A stretch of 64,000 nucleotides of DNA. Source: Bettongia penicillata ogilbyi. Its lineage: Eukaryota; Chordata; Mammalia; Diprotodontia; Potoroidae. Below, one piece after another: positions 1 to 12,485 of this stretch. Below the pieces are notes generated by a model. The model was given only the letters and a program-made list of their open reading frames with translations, was not told the origin of the DNA and did not search any database. A program made the position numbers and the translations under genes. Numbering within the stretch: position 1 is the first letter of the stretch; every line of letters begins with the position of its first letter. The stretch is taken from positions 7,445,100 through 7,509,099 of the forward strand of contig JAJHZJ010000399.1 in the NCBI GenBank assembly GCA_023548195.1, in the 5' to 3' direction.

Positions 1-2810
1 AACCAATAATTAGAAATTACTTTGACCAAGTGTATGCCCATAAATTTGACAATCTAAATGAGAGGGATTATTATTTTAAAAAATATACATAAATTGCCCT
101 GATTAACAGAAGAGAAAGTTGAGTACTTAAGCAACCACATCTCAGAAAAGGAAATTGAACAAGCCATAAATGAAGTCCACAGAAAAACATCTCAAGAGCC
201 AGAAGGATTTACAAGTGAATTCTATCAAACATTTAAAGAAGAATTAATTACAATACTATATAAACTAATTGGGAAAATTGCCAAAAGTGTTGCCAAATTC
301 CTTTTAAGATACAAATATAGTTCTGATACCTACACCAGGAAGAGCCCAAACAGAGAAAGAAAAGATAGACAAATTTTCTAATAAATAGAGATGAAAAAAT
401 TTTAAGTAAGATATTAGCAAAAAGAATACAGTAACTTATCAGGAGAATAATACATTATGATCAGGTAGGATTTATGCCAGGTCCACACGGCTGGTTCAAT
501 ATTAAGAAAACTATTAGCATTATTGATCATAATCAACAATAAAACTAACAGAAATCACATGATTATCTCAACAGATGCAGAAAAAAAACTTTTGACAAAA
601 TACAACACCCATTCATATTGAAAACACTGGAAAGCATAAGAATAAATGGAACTTTACATAAACTAATAAGCAGTGTCTACCTAAAATCATCAGCAAGCAT
701 TACATGCAACTGAGACAAGGTACATGCATTTCCAATAAGATCAGATGTGAAACAAGGATGCCCATTATCACCATTGTTATTTAGTATGGTATTAGAAATG
801 ATTGGTATAGCAATAAGAGAAGAAAAAGAAATTGAAGAAATTAAAACAGGCAAAGAAGAAACTAATTTATCACTCTTTGCAGATGATATGACAATATACT
901 TAGAGAATCAAGTAAAAAATTACTTGACATAACAAAGAATTTTGGCAAATTTGAAGATTACAAAATAAACCCACATAAGTCATCTGCATTTCTATATATT
1001 ACTAACAAAGTCCAACAGCAAGCAATAGAAAGTGAAATCCCATTTAAAATTGCATTCGACACTATAAAATATTTGGGATTCTACTTGTCAAAACAAATCT
1101 GGGTACAATATGAACACAATTACAAAACACTATTTGCACAAATAAAGTGAGATCTAAGTAAGTGAGAAAACATCAGCTGCTCGTGGATAGGCTGAGCTAA
1201 TGTAATAAAAATGACAATTATACCCAAATTAATTTACTTATTCAGTGCCCTACCAATCAAACTACCAGATAATTATTTTCTGGAGATATAAAAAATAATA
1301 TCAAAACTCATCTGGAAGAACACAAGTTCCAGAATATCAAGGGAACTAATGAAAAGAAATGCTAGGGAAGGTGGCCTAGCCCTTCCAGATCTCAAGTTAT
1401 ATTATAAATCAGCAAACAAAATCACTTGGTACTGGGTAAGAAACTGAGGGGTACACCAGTGGAATAGGTTAGTTACTCAAGACACAGTCCTTAATGAATA
1501 TATTAATTTTCTGTTTGACAAACACAAGGACCACAGCTTCTTAGATAAGAACTCATTGTTTGACAAAAATTGCTGAGAAAATTGAGTAACAGTGTGGTGG
1601 AAATTGGGCATAGACCAATGCCTGACACCGTACACAAGAAGAAAGTCTAAACAGATACATGATTTAGGAATAAAGATTGATACCATAAGCAAATTAGGGG
1701 AGCGAGGAATAGTGTATTTGTCAGATCTATGGAGAATGGAGAAATTATAACCAAAAAAGAGATAGAGAACATTATGAAGTGCAAAATGAATAATTTTGAT
1801 TACATTAAACTGAAAAGTTTTTGCACAAACAAACCCAATGCAACCAAGATCAGGAGGGAAGCAGAAGACTGGGAAAAAATTTTTGCAACTACTATCTGTG
1901 ACAAAGGTCTCATTTCTAAAATATATAGAGAAATGAGTCAAATGCACAAGAATACAATTCATTTCCCAATTGATAAATGGTCAAAGGATATGAAGAGGCA
2001 GTTTCCAGAGGAAAAAATTAAAGCTCTATATAGTCCTATGAACAAATGCTCTAAATCACTATTGATTAGAGATATGCAAATCAAAACAACTCTGAGGTAT
2101 CACATCTCTCCTATCAGACTGGCTAACATGACAAAACAGGAAAATGATAAATGTTGGAGAAGATGTGGGGAGTTGGAACACTCATTCATTGTTGGTGGAG
2201 CTGTGAGCTAACCATTCTGGAGAGCAATTTGGAACTATGCCCAAAGGGCTACAAAATTGTGCATATACTTTGATGAGACTCTATCCCAAAGAGATCATAG
2301 AAATGGGAAAGGGTACAAGTACAAAAATTTTTATATCAGCTCTCTAGTTGGTGGTCAAAAACTGGAAATCAAGGGAATGCCCAACAATTGGGGAATGGCT
2401 GAACAAGTTGTGGTATATGAATGTAATGGAATACTATTTTGCTACAAACAGGAAGACTTCAGGGAAACCTGGAAAGACTTATGTGAACTTGTGCTAAGTA
2501 AAAGGGGAAGAACCAGGATAACTTTGTCCACAGCAACAACCACAGTGTGCAAGTAATTTTTCTCATAGGCTTAGTACTTCATTGAAATGCATAAATTTAA
2601 AAATTTCCAGTGTACTAGAGGCAAACACCTTCCACATCCAGAAAAAGAGCTATGGAACTGGATTGGAGACAGAAACAGATCATTCTCTTTTGCATTATGT
2701 TATGTTTTGTTTCATTTTATGGTTTCCCTCAATCATTTTAATTCATCTTTCCAACATGTATTTAATAGGAAAAATAATAATAAGCCTGTCCTGAAGAAAA
2801 CTTCTTTGCC
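1..2810 (+). mobile_element. LINE-1 element, 3' half (ORF2 reverse transcriptase to 3' UTR), cut by the window edge
   Basis: The plus strand encodes decayed L1 ORF2. An open stretch at 747-932 carries the reverse-transcriptase palm motifs [10 protein letters not shown] and FADDM. The stretch at 1729-2211 is the ORF2 C-terminal region, ending in the cysteine-containing segment after 'KCWRRCG'. A further open piece at 2257-2556 continues the same protein in another frame. Many stops and frameshifts separate these pieces, so the copy is dead. The 3' UTR runs to about 2810 without an obvious long A tail. The same ORF2 family recurs at 32590-38503 (minus) and 47941-53675 (plus). The 5' part lies outside the window. 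Confidence 0.93.
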
Positions 2811-3845
2811 CTGAACCCTATTCCAGTGCTACTAAGAATTAATGCTCATGTAGTCCTAGTAGTGTCAAAATGATCTTAAAGGAGATGGAGAAATTACTGT
2901 ATTGGAGTCCTGGTTAATTGGAGTTGCCTTTTATACTTGTTAGCATAAATTTAAATTACAAGTGCAACTCAGGCAGTCGTTTTGCCAAATCCATGCTTAT
3001 ATACATCTTGTGCTATTGATGAAAAATAATAAATTAAAAAGTTTGCCAAAGCTCAGATTCTTCAGAGAGGTCTTGCTTCACAGAAAGGCCAAGAGTGCTA
3101 AATCCCAACAGTTTTCATGGTATTTCTTTCTTTGAGTGTACTGACACAGCCAGCTCTTGATTAATTGTTAAGAAGAATGAATTTGAGCAGCATCATTAAT
3201 TTTGGCTAAATCAGAAATGAGTGTCATCCTTTAGTGCCACACGGGGAAGAATGTCCTAGAACCAGGGTTGGGGAGAGGGATTATATGTTCACTTGCATGA
3301 TGCCTTAAATCCTGCTCTGAATTCTAAGGAATCAGTTATTTAGAGGGATAGCAGGGACAGGGATAGGTTGGAGACAAAGACAACATTTAGCAAGCCATTA
3401 TAATAGTTCTCTAATTACACCAAAGTGAAAGTTTTGATATTGCCTGAGGGGGGTAGCATCAATGTGTCTAGATCAGCATTCATTATGTCTATAAAATTGG
3501 GAAGCAATAGGAAATTTCTCTCTGATATATTAAGGCACATTATGTAACCTGTTCATTTAGAGTTAAGAATAAATCTTATAAACTCCAAACCAATATTCTT
3601 TCAATCACCCCTATTTCTTCACCTATCATCTTTTCTAATTCTTCAGCCTCAGTAGAAGATGCTGTCTTCTTCTTTGCCTAGAGTTAACTTTCCTGCTATA
3701 CTCTCTGACAATCTATTTCCATCTCACCTTCTGTATTGTCTCCTTGATGCATAAACTAGAAAACAAAGAAGGGGAGAGCCATTATGAATAAGCCAGCTTC
3801 TTTGTGGTAGTTAAGGGGGAAAAAGACATCCAAGAAAAGGAAATG
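2811..3845. other. Non-coding flank, partly a diverged duplicate of 9820-10080
   Basis: No gene is visible. Roughly 3480-3740 aligns with 9820-10080. Shared runs include a stretch around 'gggaagcaataggaaatttctc' (3500) against 'aggaaagcaataggatatttctc' (9835), and a later stretch around 'ttctttgcctagagtt' (3670) against 'ccttgcctggagtt' (10000). In the second copy this stretch lies between the SPRY exon of the TRIM relic and its HAL1 insertion. Here it is also followed by a HAL1. It is therefore probably the remnant of a further copy of the duplicated TRIM unit. Confidence 0.5.
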
Positions 3846-5140
3846 GAAGGGCCCAGTCAAGATGACAGAGTAAAAGCAGGGACTCTCTTTAGCTCTCCCC
3901 AAACCCCACTACATGGGTTTAAATAAATTCTAGAGCAGCAGAAGACACAAAATGACAACATGAAGCAAATTTCTATCCCTATGCAGCCTTTAACGTTGAA
4001 AAGAAAGGTCTGTTGCACCAGGCCAAGAGAGGGCCATTATCCAGCACAAAAGACATCAGTATAGTTCAGGGGCCCCACAAACCCAGAACAGGCCTCAGGG
4101 GTCTGAATCATTGGTAACTGTTGCAGTTTCCAGACTTCTAAACCCACAAATACCAGAGACAACACCAGGAAATGTCTCTTCTTATAGGGTGAGAGAGGAG
4201 CACGGTCCAGTCTCAGTCCTGGGATGGCTGCAGTGGTGATCATGGTAGCATTGCTGGCTGCTTTGAGAGCTCTCAGCCCACAGATGATGGGGTCAAGATA
4301 GAGGAGCTGATTGGAGGAGTATTCCAGGGATCTATTTTTTTGGATCTAAGGCAAGTTTCTCTTGCTTTGCTGATGCTTGGGTCAGAGTCCTGGATGGTGG
4401 TTCTCCTGGGGCAAGGAGGTGAACTGGTGGGGCAGTTGTACTGGCAGGGGAGAGGGAATTTTCTGTTCATTTCCATGCTAGAAAACAGTGCTTATGGAGA
4501 ATGAATGCACCTTACTCTCATTGGATTTGGCTTAAGGTGGGAATATCATACACATTTCCATACAGGGTATGGAAATCTTTCTTTCCCTACAGAAATGTAG
4601 GGGAGAAAGGGATGAAAAGGGGGAGAGGTGATAGAAGGGAGAGCAGATTGGGAGAGAGTATAATCAGAAGCAATCATTTTTGAGGAGGTCAGGATCAAAG
4701 GAGAGAATACAATAAATGGGAGGGAGTGGGATAGAAGGGAGGGAAATATAGTTTGTCTGACACAACATGACTCTTATGGAAGTATTTTTCATGAGTACAC
4801 ATGTAGAACCTATTTTGAATTGCTTTCTCAATAAGTGTGGGTGAGGAGGGAGGAAGGGAGAGATTTTGGAACTAAAAGTTTTAAAAAGTGAATGTTTAAA
4901 ATCGTTTATATGTACAACTTGGAAATAAGATATACAGGTAATGGGATATCCAAATCTACCCAGACATACTAGAAAGTAGAAGGGGAAAGGGATAAAAGGA
5001 AGGGGGTGATAGAAGGGAGAGCACATGCTCTCTTGGGGTAGGAGAACAGGAGAGATGAAGAGAAAATTTGGAACTTAAAATCTTGTGGAAGTGAATGTTC
5101 AATACTAATAGTGAATAAAATGTAAAAGAAAAAAAGGAAA
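3846..5140 (+). mobile_element. HAL1 (half-L1) copy with ORF1 deleted
   Basis: The start resembles an L1/HAL1 5' end ('gtcaagatgacagag'), followed by a GC-richer 5' region to about 4490. The sequence then jumps straight into the HAL1 3' region: the 'aaatgtaggggagaaaggg' module, purine-rich tracts, and the 'tggaactaaaagtttt' and 'tggaacttaaaatcttgtg' blocks near 4870 and 5070. The ORF1 segment seen in the copies at 21977 and 60350 is missing, so this is an internal deletion. Its 5' region is related to that of 26370-28165, not to the GC-rich 5' end of 21977-24803. Confidence 0.8.
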
Positions 5141-5334
5141 AAGTGAAAGTCTGTCAAGCGATGAACATTCCTATGTACCCTTAAAGGAAACTCCAGAATA
5201 ACCGAGTATTAAAGAATTAGTAATATGAAAGAATAATCACCACTAGACTTCTCTGTCAATCCCACAGGAAACATCCTGAGTTCTGCACGTAAGTCTCTGA
5301 TAGAAATATGATATCTAGATTCCATAGAGACATT

Positions 5335-5580
5335 TTGTCCTTTTGTTATTGTTTAGTTGTTTTCATATTGTTAAATTCACCATGACCCAATATGAGATTT
5401 CCTTGGCAAAGATACTGGAGTAGTATGCTCTGTCCTTCTCCTACTCGCTTAACAGAACTGAGGTAAACATCGCTCAAGTGACTTTCCCAGGGTCACACAG
5501 ATACCAAGTGTCTGAGGTCAGATTTGAATTCAGGAAGATGATTTTTCCCCACTTCAGGTTCTGTGCTTTATTCAATAGTG
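5335..5580 (-). repeat. Mar1-type CORE-SINE
   Basis: The plus strand shows the reverse complement of a marsupial tRNA-derived CORE-SINE. It has 'ccttggcaaagatactggagt', the 'cagggtcacacaga' core, 'gtctgaggtcagatttgaa' and a degenerate 'ctgtgc' end. The family name rests on recalled consensus features. Confidence 0.7.
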
Positions 5581-6892
5581 ATCATTTAGTCATTCACTGA
5601 TATGTTAGTTCCTTTATTAATTTGTGTGTTTATTTATTTTGATGGTAGGGGAGTGAGGTAGACCTAACAAGACAATCCTTCCAGACAGTATCAAAATAAC
5701 CTATTAACTTATAACAACCTATATTCATACCTACAGTCATTCTCTTCCAGCATGGGGAACTTGGAAGAATGCAATCTGAGATTCACCACAACTGGGCTGT
5801 ATATTTGCTTCTGAAAAGTAAAAATGAATTGGAGAAACAACAGATGACCAGCTCCATTCAAAATTTATTTTGAAAAGCATCTTACTATAATCTCATATTT
5901 CTCTTTCCTCTGCACTTTGCTATTGCCTGGCTTGGAGATTTCTTATTTCGTTTAAAATCTTTACTAAAATAGTTGTTTTTATAGTTGTCTTATCTTCTTT
6001 GATTTGCTGGAACTTCTTTGAGACTTATATGTCTTCATCTAGGTTTGAATTGAACTCAGAGTCCAGCTCCCTTCATAGCCAGAGATGGAACCTAATATAT
6101 GCTTTTTGCATACATGTCCCATGAGATTCTTCCTTATTGAGAGCCTGGGACTAATTTATTGTCCAGTAGAAATTTTTGTTCAACCGTGTAGTCATTCTCT
6201 TTCTGGGTTGAGCTGAGGAGGAACTCAGCCTGAGGCTCACTAAGACTTGACTGAACACATCTCTCTCCCTGAAAAAATGAAGGCTATGACAACCCCTATC
6301 TTCTCAGCCCAATCACTCTCCCCATTTAAACCTATCCTTTTCCTTGAAAAAGTTAATTTTATTCTGTTTTCATCTTTAATGATGAGTGGGTTTCAATAGT
6401 CAGGTTTTGGGATGTCTGACTTTGATAACTAACTTCAAGGTAGAAACAGGAGTAGAGGGCAAGTAGAAATTAGGAAGGGGGAAAGGAGAAATGAGAAGAT
6501 GAAAATGGAGTGGGAAACGGAAATAGAAAGTTGGGCAACAATGGGAAAGGTGGGAAGGAAAGAAGGTAGAAAAGAGGGGAAAAAGGGAGAATAAAGTAGA
6601 ACAAAGTGGCACAGTTTTGAGAGGGTGATGAGGGAGAAGAAGGGTAAAGTAGAAACATCACTTTGATGCTTCTTCAAGTATATATAGAAAATTTATGATG
6701 AAAACAGACAGACACACATTACTTATGAGATGTCCCTTTTGTTAATGTAGCTGTTACTCAGTGGTATTTAGATATTCTAACAAATACAAACAAAATAGAA
6801 CAGTTTCTTATTTCTCATGGAAAACATCGAGCTTACATGAATAATTTCTTTTAGGAAAAGTCTTCCAAGTCACTAATGGAGAAGGGATGGAG

Positions 6893-7170
6893 AAGGGAAT
6901 AAGCATTTATGTAGTACCTACTATGTTCCAGGCACTGTTCTACCAAGTGCTTTACAAATATTATTTTGTTTAATCTTCACAACAACTATTCCTGGTAGTT
7001 GCTGTTATCACCATTTTACAGCTGAGGCAACTGATGCAATCAACTGTTAAATTATTTGCCTAGGGTCATACAGCTACTAAGTGTTTTAGGCCAGATTCAA
7101 CTGAGGTCTTCCTTATTTCAGGCATAGCAATCTATACACTGCATCACCTAGCTATCACCTCATTCCAATG
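6893..7170 (-). repeat. MIR/CORE-SINE, nearly full length
   Basis: This reads as the reverse complement of MIR in order: 'agcatttatgtagtacctac', 'tgttccaggcactgttct', 'aatcttcacaacaac', 'ccattttacagctgagg', 'gggtcatacagctactaagtg', then the degenerate tRNA-like head ending 'ctatacactgcatcacctagc'. Confidence 0.85.
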
Positions 7171-8059
7171 GGATGAGAGCTCTGCCCTTCTCAAAACAGG
7201 CTTGAACTTCATGTGTATTCATAAGAATTGCTTTCTTATTTCCTGAAAGTCACTGGTTAGTCAGAGATCAAGAAGGCACTGTTGTCATGAAACATTTTAC
7301 ATTGCTTCATATGTTGTTTCATTCACATTAGCATTCCTTCCAAAGATAAAGACCACAAAACTTTTAAGCATTACCATTTTCTATGATTCTTCTCTATATC
7401 TTCCTATAAATTCAGCATGGGGAGATTCTTTTTTTCACTCCTATAGTTGCATGAAGCCAGGTTTTCCTTTGTAATAACTTGTTTATGTGGGTGTTATAGT
7501 CTACTCACACCCACAATGCAACTTTCTATGGATTCTCATCTATGCAAGACATCATGGCTATTTTCAAAGCCTATTGGAAGTCCACTGTAGTCAAGATGTA
7601 GAAATTCATTCCCAAATTTTAATACCTACCAGAAGATTAGGTATGTAAAAGGCATTGTTCTGGATGTTTCAATCCCTGGAATAATGACTCAAAAGAGTTT
7701 AACATACCATCCACATGGTATCCACATGGAAAATGCCCTGTTAATTCAAGAATGAAAAGAATATTCACACATATGTTCACGATTACATAAAGAAAAGCAC
7801 CTATGCACAAATATATATGTGTATGTATGCATGAATAATTTGTTTCTATTTTAGAATTATACAGTGTTTGTATGTGATATGGGTATTGATACAAAGTGAG
7901 GCACACTAGTGTTGATATGAAGTAAAAACAAGATAGATTTTATTTTCATTGGTTCTCATAATCATACATAATTTTATTGACCATTTCAACATAAGTTTAA
8001 ATGAAAATTACATTTTCAGTATAATTTAGAGTCACTTGTCATTGAGAGTATTCCCACAG

Positions 8060-8606
8060 TAGTGATGATCAGTGACAATCATCTACTTATTACTCCAGGG
8101 ACAGATAATGAATGATCTAGGAATATTTTCATCATTAGGACAGCAAAGAGAGAAAAGTAAGCCCGAATAGGTCCTTTAAAGGCTATGTTTGGGGGACTGT
8201 AGATAAGAGATTACTCTGTGACATTGTTAACTCCTATATGTCCCCTTTCATAATCAAGAAAAATACCCACCTTATAGATAGGCTTGCTCTCATGCACATC
8301 ACATTGTGAACTCCAGAGAAAGAAATTATTTCTATATTTGAAGGCAGCTAGTGTTCTTACATCCTTGGATGATGATAAGAAGTGTACCCCCTTTCTGCTG
8401 ACTGAATCTTCACAGATACCCACTGACCACTTCCTAATAGTCTTTGCCTGAGGTGAAGGTCTGGGCATCAAGTACAGTAAGATCACAGTCAAATCTTTCT
8501 TCATTATTAGGCAGGTCCTGGGGGACACTTGTGTAATTGAAACTCCTCAAATCTTTGGACAAGATGAGATGAGGATTGGCAGTTTCAGGATCCAGAGTTA
8601 TATTCC
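8060..8606 (-). pseudogene. TRIM-family PRY-SPRY (B30.2) exon, decayed
   Basis: This is the terminal exon of a tripartite-motif (TRIM) gene, encoding the B30.2 recognition domain. A good acceptor (pyrimidine run then ctctag) precedes the exon at 8606. The PRY part reads NITLDPETANPHLILSKDL, then FTSGKDY at the SPRY start. The expected Trp codon after it is TAG. A deletion follows and shifts the frame; KWSVGICEDSV and VGIFLDYERG continue in the second frame. A further shift precedes a GPIRAYFSL-like tail near 8130-8180. With a nonsense codon and at least two frame breaks it cannot make a B30.2 domain. It lies in the order and strand expected for the last exon of the gene whose RING exon is at 13960-14376. 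Confidence 0.88.
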
Positions 8607-8744
8607 CTAGAGAAAAAGGAAAAACCATGATTAACCTTGTGTTGCAAACCTTGGAGGTTGAAGATAATTCCCTAAGCATGAACAATGACAAACTTCTGGA
8701 AACTAAGTCACAACCCAGTGGAGATTAAATAAGAACAATCAAGT

Positions 8745-8890
8745 GAATTATCCTGCCTCTGACACTTATCCTTGGACAAGTACTTTAATTTTTCCAGTGG
8801 TTCGGTTTCTTTGTAAGTAAAATGAAGGTGGAATTCAAAGAGATAAACTTTAATTCCCTTCAAGCTTTAAAACAAATATCCTATGTTTTA
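8745..8890 (+). repeat. MIR-like SINE fragment
   Basis: 'cctgcctctgacacttatcc' followed by 'ttggacaagtactttaa' and 'gtttctttgtaagtaaaatga' matches the MIR order in the plus orientation, heavily diverged. Confidence 0.6.
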
Positions 8891-9278
8891 ATCCCTTCAT
8901 TAAATATTTAAGAATATTTTATCAAGCAATAATGATGGTCAAGTAGAATATTTGGCTTTCGAGTTATGTACCCGAAGGAGGAGTCATGTTGGCATAGCAA
9001 TTTCAAGTATAAATAAATAGTCAGAGAGTGTAAATATTTGGTCCTTGGTAGAGATAACATTTTCATGCAAACCACTTTTTACAAAAACCTGCCAAAGGAG
9101 GAATTCATTCTTTTCAATTCTTTTTTAGATCCCTGACCTCATCGTGCTTTTAATCTATCAGAAGGAATCAAGATGTTGCAAAATGCAGCACAATTAGCAC
9201 ATAAAAAGTTACACATTTGGATGGCAGGAGAGAGGAAGGGAGGAACATACCCCAGAAGAGAGAGAGAGATAAAGATGA

Positions 9279-9399
9279 AAGAAGGAAGGAAGGAAGGAAG
9301 GAAGGAAGGAAGGAAGGAAGGAAGGAAGGAAGGAAGGAAGGAAGGAAGGAAGGAAGGAAGGAAGGAAGGAAGGAAGGAAGGAAGGAAGGAAGGAAGGAA
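9279..9399 (+). repeat. (GGAA)n tetranucleotide microsatellite, about 30 units
   Basis: The run of gaag/ggaa units is almost uninterrupted for about 120 bp, preceded by an imperfect purine region. It encodes spurious Gly-Arg-Lys-Glu repeat frames, which are not genes. Confidence 0.97.
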
Positions 9400-10219
9400 A
9401 AAAAGATGTGTGAAAGATGAGTTAAGAGCAGAGAGAAGAGAAAAGGAGGTGGGTTTCAGAAAACCCTACATACGGACAAAATTGGATGACTACTTGAAAA
9501 CCCATGAAGCCTAGTTAGAGGCAAGTAGTTTGAAAACACTGACAAGGAAAGAAGTCATCTTGCAAGGATTAGTTTTGTTAGGATTTAGACATTATTGAGT
9601 AAGGGATGGCTAATGGTGAAGAGGTTTTAGACAGTAGAATGACTTAATGAAATCTGAATTAGATCAAAGGTTTGTTAGCAATTCCCAGGAAGGATGGATT
9701 GAAACAGGTACACATGAGAAACACAAAGAAAATTTAGTAACACATTATATCATTTCAAATGTAATGAGATAATGAGAGATGGAAAGTGCTAGGACATATG
9801 GAAGTAGACCAAGTCTCAACCTCCCTCACAAATAGGAAAGCAATAGGATATTTCTCACTGAAATACTTCATGTTAATGTTTTGAGTGACCATTTCCATGT
9901 TAAAATATCATTGCATCCCTCCATAGCAATATTTATTGAAATATCTCCCTTTCCTCCCCTGTCATCTCTTCCATTCCCTCACAGGAAGATGGAATCTCCT
10001 TCCTTGCCTGGAGTTGTAGCTCCTGCTCTCTATCCAACACATTGTTGATTATAATTCTGAGAATAATTCATAATGTTTCTCAGGAATATTCAATGTCACC
10101 ATTTATATTGACGCCATGGTCAATAAATCTCTTTTTCCCTTTCCAGTCTTTAGAGAACAACTCAGGACTGAGTATTTTAAGTAAAGTCAGATTCCCTGTA
10201 CAGTCTAAGAAATGAAGAT
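9400..10219. other. Non-coding spacer inside the TRIM relic, with duplicated segments
   Basis: No gene is seen. 9820-10080 is similar to 3480-3740. The last 55 bases (about 10163-10215), from 'ctgagtattttaag' through 'ctgtacagtct', closely match 20350-20405, so the same genomic site exists twice. In this copy the site is followed by a 5'-truncated HAL1. In the other it is preceded by a HAL1 5' end in the opposite orientation. Confidence 0.6.
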
Positions 10220-12485
10220 AAATTGGGAGGTCAGGGGAAAAGCCTGTGGGACCATTGCAAGAAAGTGCAATGGTCCCAGGTCCAGTCCCAAGCAGAGGGG
10301 GAAGGGGGTGGAGGAAATAGTGGCAGCCACAGCAGCCACCATTGTTAATGGAGTTCTAGGTCCAGAGATGGTGGGGGGATAGAGTGGCTGACAGTACACT
10401 GCCCATACCCACTGGAAGCAGAGAACTACATTGACAAAGAGATCAAAAGTCAAGTAAATTGTTGGGGAAATACAGAAAAAGGATCAGACTATAGAATCTT
10501 ACTTTGGTGACAAGGAAGACCAAAGCACAGAAACAGAAGAAAACAAAGTCAAAGTTCCTCCATACTAAGCCTGCAAAAAAAAAAAAAAAGTATTGAATTG
10601 GTCTCGGGCCATAGAAGAACTCAAAAAGGATTTTGAAAATCAAATAAGAGATATAGAGCAAAAATTGGGGAGAGAAATGAGAGTGAGGCAAGAGCACCAT
10701 GAAAAATGAGTCAAATGTTTTCTAAAGGAGACCAAAAAAAAATGCTGAAGAAAATAATACTTTGAAAAATAGACTAATCCAAATGAAAAAGAGATCCAAA
10801 AAGCCAATGAGAAGAATACAATAAAAAGCAGAATTTGCCAGATGAAAAAAGAGCTCCTAGAGCTCACTGAAGAAAATAATTCCTTAAAGATTAGAATGGA
10901 GCAGACAGAAGCTGATGACTTTAGGAAAAATAAAGGAATTATAAAACAAAACCAAAGGAATGAAAAAACTAGCAGGCAATGTGATATATTTAATTGGAAA
11001 AACAACGGACCTGGAAAATGGATCCAGGAGAGACAATTTAAAAATTATAGGACTACCTGAACATGGTCAAAAAAAGAGCATAAATATCATCTTTCATGAA
11101 ATTATAAAGGAAAACTTCCTTGATATTCTAGAACCAGAGGGTTAAATAACTTTTGAGAGAATACACCATTCACCTCCTGAAAGAGATTTGAAAAGAACAA
11201 CTCCTAGGGATATTTTAATCAAATTCCAGAGTTTCTAGGTCAAGGAGAAAATATTGCAAACAGCTAGAAAGAAACAATTAGAGTATTGTGAATATACAAT
11301 CAGGATAGCATAAGATCTAGCAGCTTCCACATGAAGGGATTGAAGGACTTAGAAGTCAAGGGAGCTAGGATTAAAACCAAGAATCACTTACCCAGCAAAA
11401 CTGAGTATAATACTTCAGAGGAAAAAGTGGTCATTCAATGAAATAAAGGACTTTCAAGCATTCTTGATGAAAGGACCAGAGTTGAATAGAAAATTTGACT
11501 TTCTAAACAAGAATCAAGAAAAACATGAAAAGGTAAACAGTAAAGAAAAGTCATGAGGGACTGACTAACATTGAACTATTTGCATTCCTACATGGAAAGA
11601 TAATATTTGTAACTCTTGAAACTTTTTTTTAGTATTTGAGTAGCTGGAAAGATTATATACATATAGACCGAGGGCACAGAGTAAGTTGAATATGAAGGAA
11701 TGATATCTAAAAAATAAAATTAAGGGGTGAGAAGGGAATATATTGTGAGGAGAAAGGAAGAAATGGAATGGAGCAAATTATCTCTCATAAAAGGGACAAG
11801 AAAAAGGTTTTTTCAATGAAAGGAAAAGGAATGAAGGTGAGAGGTAAAAAATGAAGCTTACTGTCATCACATTAAAGAGAGAATAACATGGACTCTCAAT
11901 TTAGTATGAAAATCTATCTTACACTACAGGAAAGTAGGGGAGAAGGGGATAAGTGGGGTGTTGGGGAGATGATTGAAGGAAGTGGTAATGAGAGGAGGGA
12001 GTAATTAGAACTAAACACTTCTGGGTGTCAAAAAAGAGAATAGAATAAGTGGAGGACAAAGATGGAGAGAAATATAGTCAGTTTTTCATAACATGACTTT
12101 CATGGATGTATTTTGCATAATGACAGATATATAACCTATATTCAATTGCTTGCCTTCTCAGTGGGGATGAGTGGGGAGGGAGGACAGGAGAGAAGTTGGA
12201 GTTCAAAGTTTTAAAAATGAATGTTAAAAATTGTTTTTACGTGCAACTGGGAAATAAGAAATACAGGTAATGACATAAAAAAAATCTCTCTTGACCTACA
12301 AGAAAATAGACAAGATGGGGATAAGGGAAGGGAGGGATGTGATAGAAGGGAGGGCATATTGAGGAAGAGGTAATCAGAATGCATGGTGTCTTGGGGTAGG
12401 GGAGGGGAGAGATGAGGAGAATATTTGGAACTCAAAATCTTGTGAAAATGAATGCTGAAAACTAAAAATATAGATGGATAGATAT
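10220..12485 (+). mobile_element. HAL1 copy, 5'-truncated, inserted in the TRIM relic
   Basis: The order is a G-rich 5' region (10225-10600), then decayed ORF1: coiled-coil heptads (10610-10960), an RRM-like part around 'DLENGSRRDNLKIIGLP' (10985-11080) and C-terminal domain remnants to about 11560. The long purine-rich 3' region follows, with two successive terminal-like modules (11920-12280 and 12285-12460). There is no ORF2, as expected for HAL1. Stops break ORF1. It separates the coiled-coil and SPRY exons of TRIM copy 1, and the linker exon expected between them is absent from the flanks. Confidence 0.85.

Larger units (their letters stand above)
5141..8059. other. Intergenic stretch with old SINEs, no gene recognised
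   Basis: Apart from the two SINEs annotated separately (5335-5580 and 6893-7170), the stretch holds only AT-rich unique-looking DNA and a purine-rich patch at 6455-6660 (plus strand G/A). Open frames across that patch on the minus strand are low-complexity Ser/Pro/Phe and are not credible genes. Confidence 0.5.

Noticed and set aside
7485..7514. Perfect 9-bp inverted repeat with a 12-bp loop (tgtgggtgt / acacccaca)
   Set aside because: A short palindrome of this size is expected by chance in 64 kb and nothing around it supports a role.
9173..9514. Gly-Arg-Lys-Glu repeat ORFs
   Set aside because: Translations of the (GGAA)n microsatellite in two frames, with no gene context.
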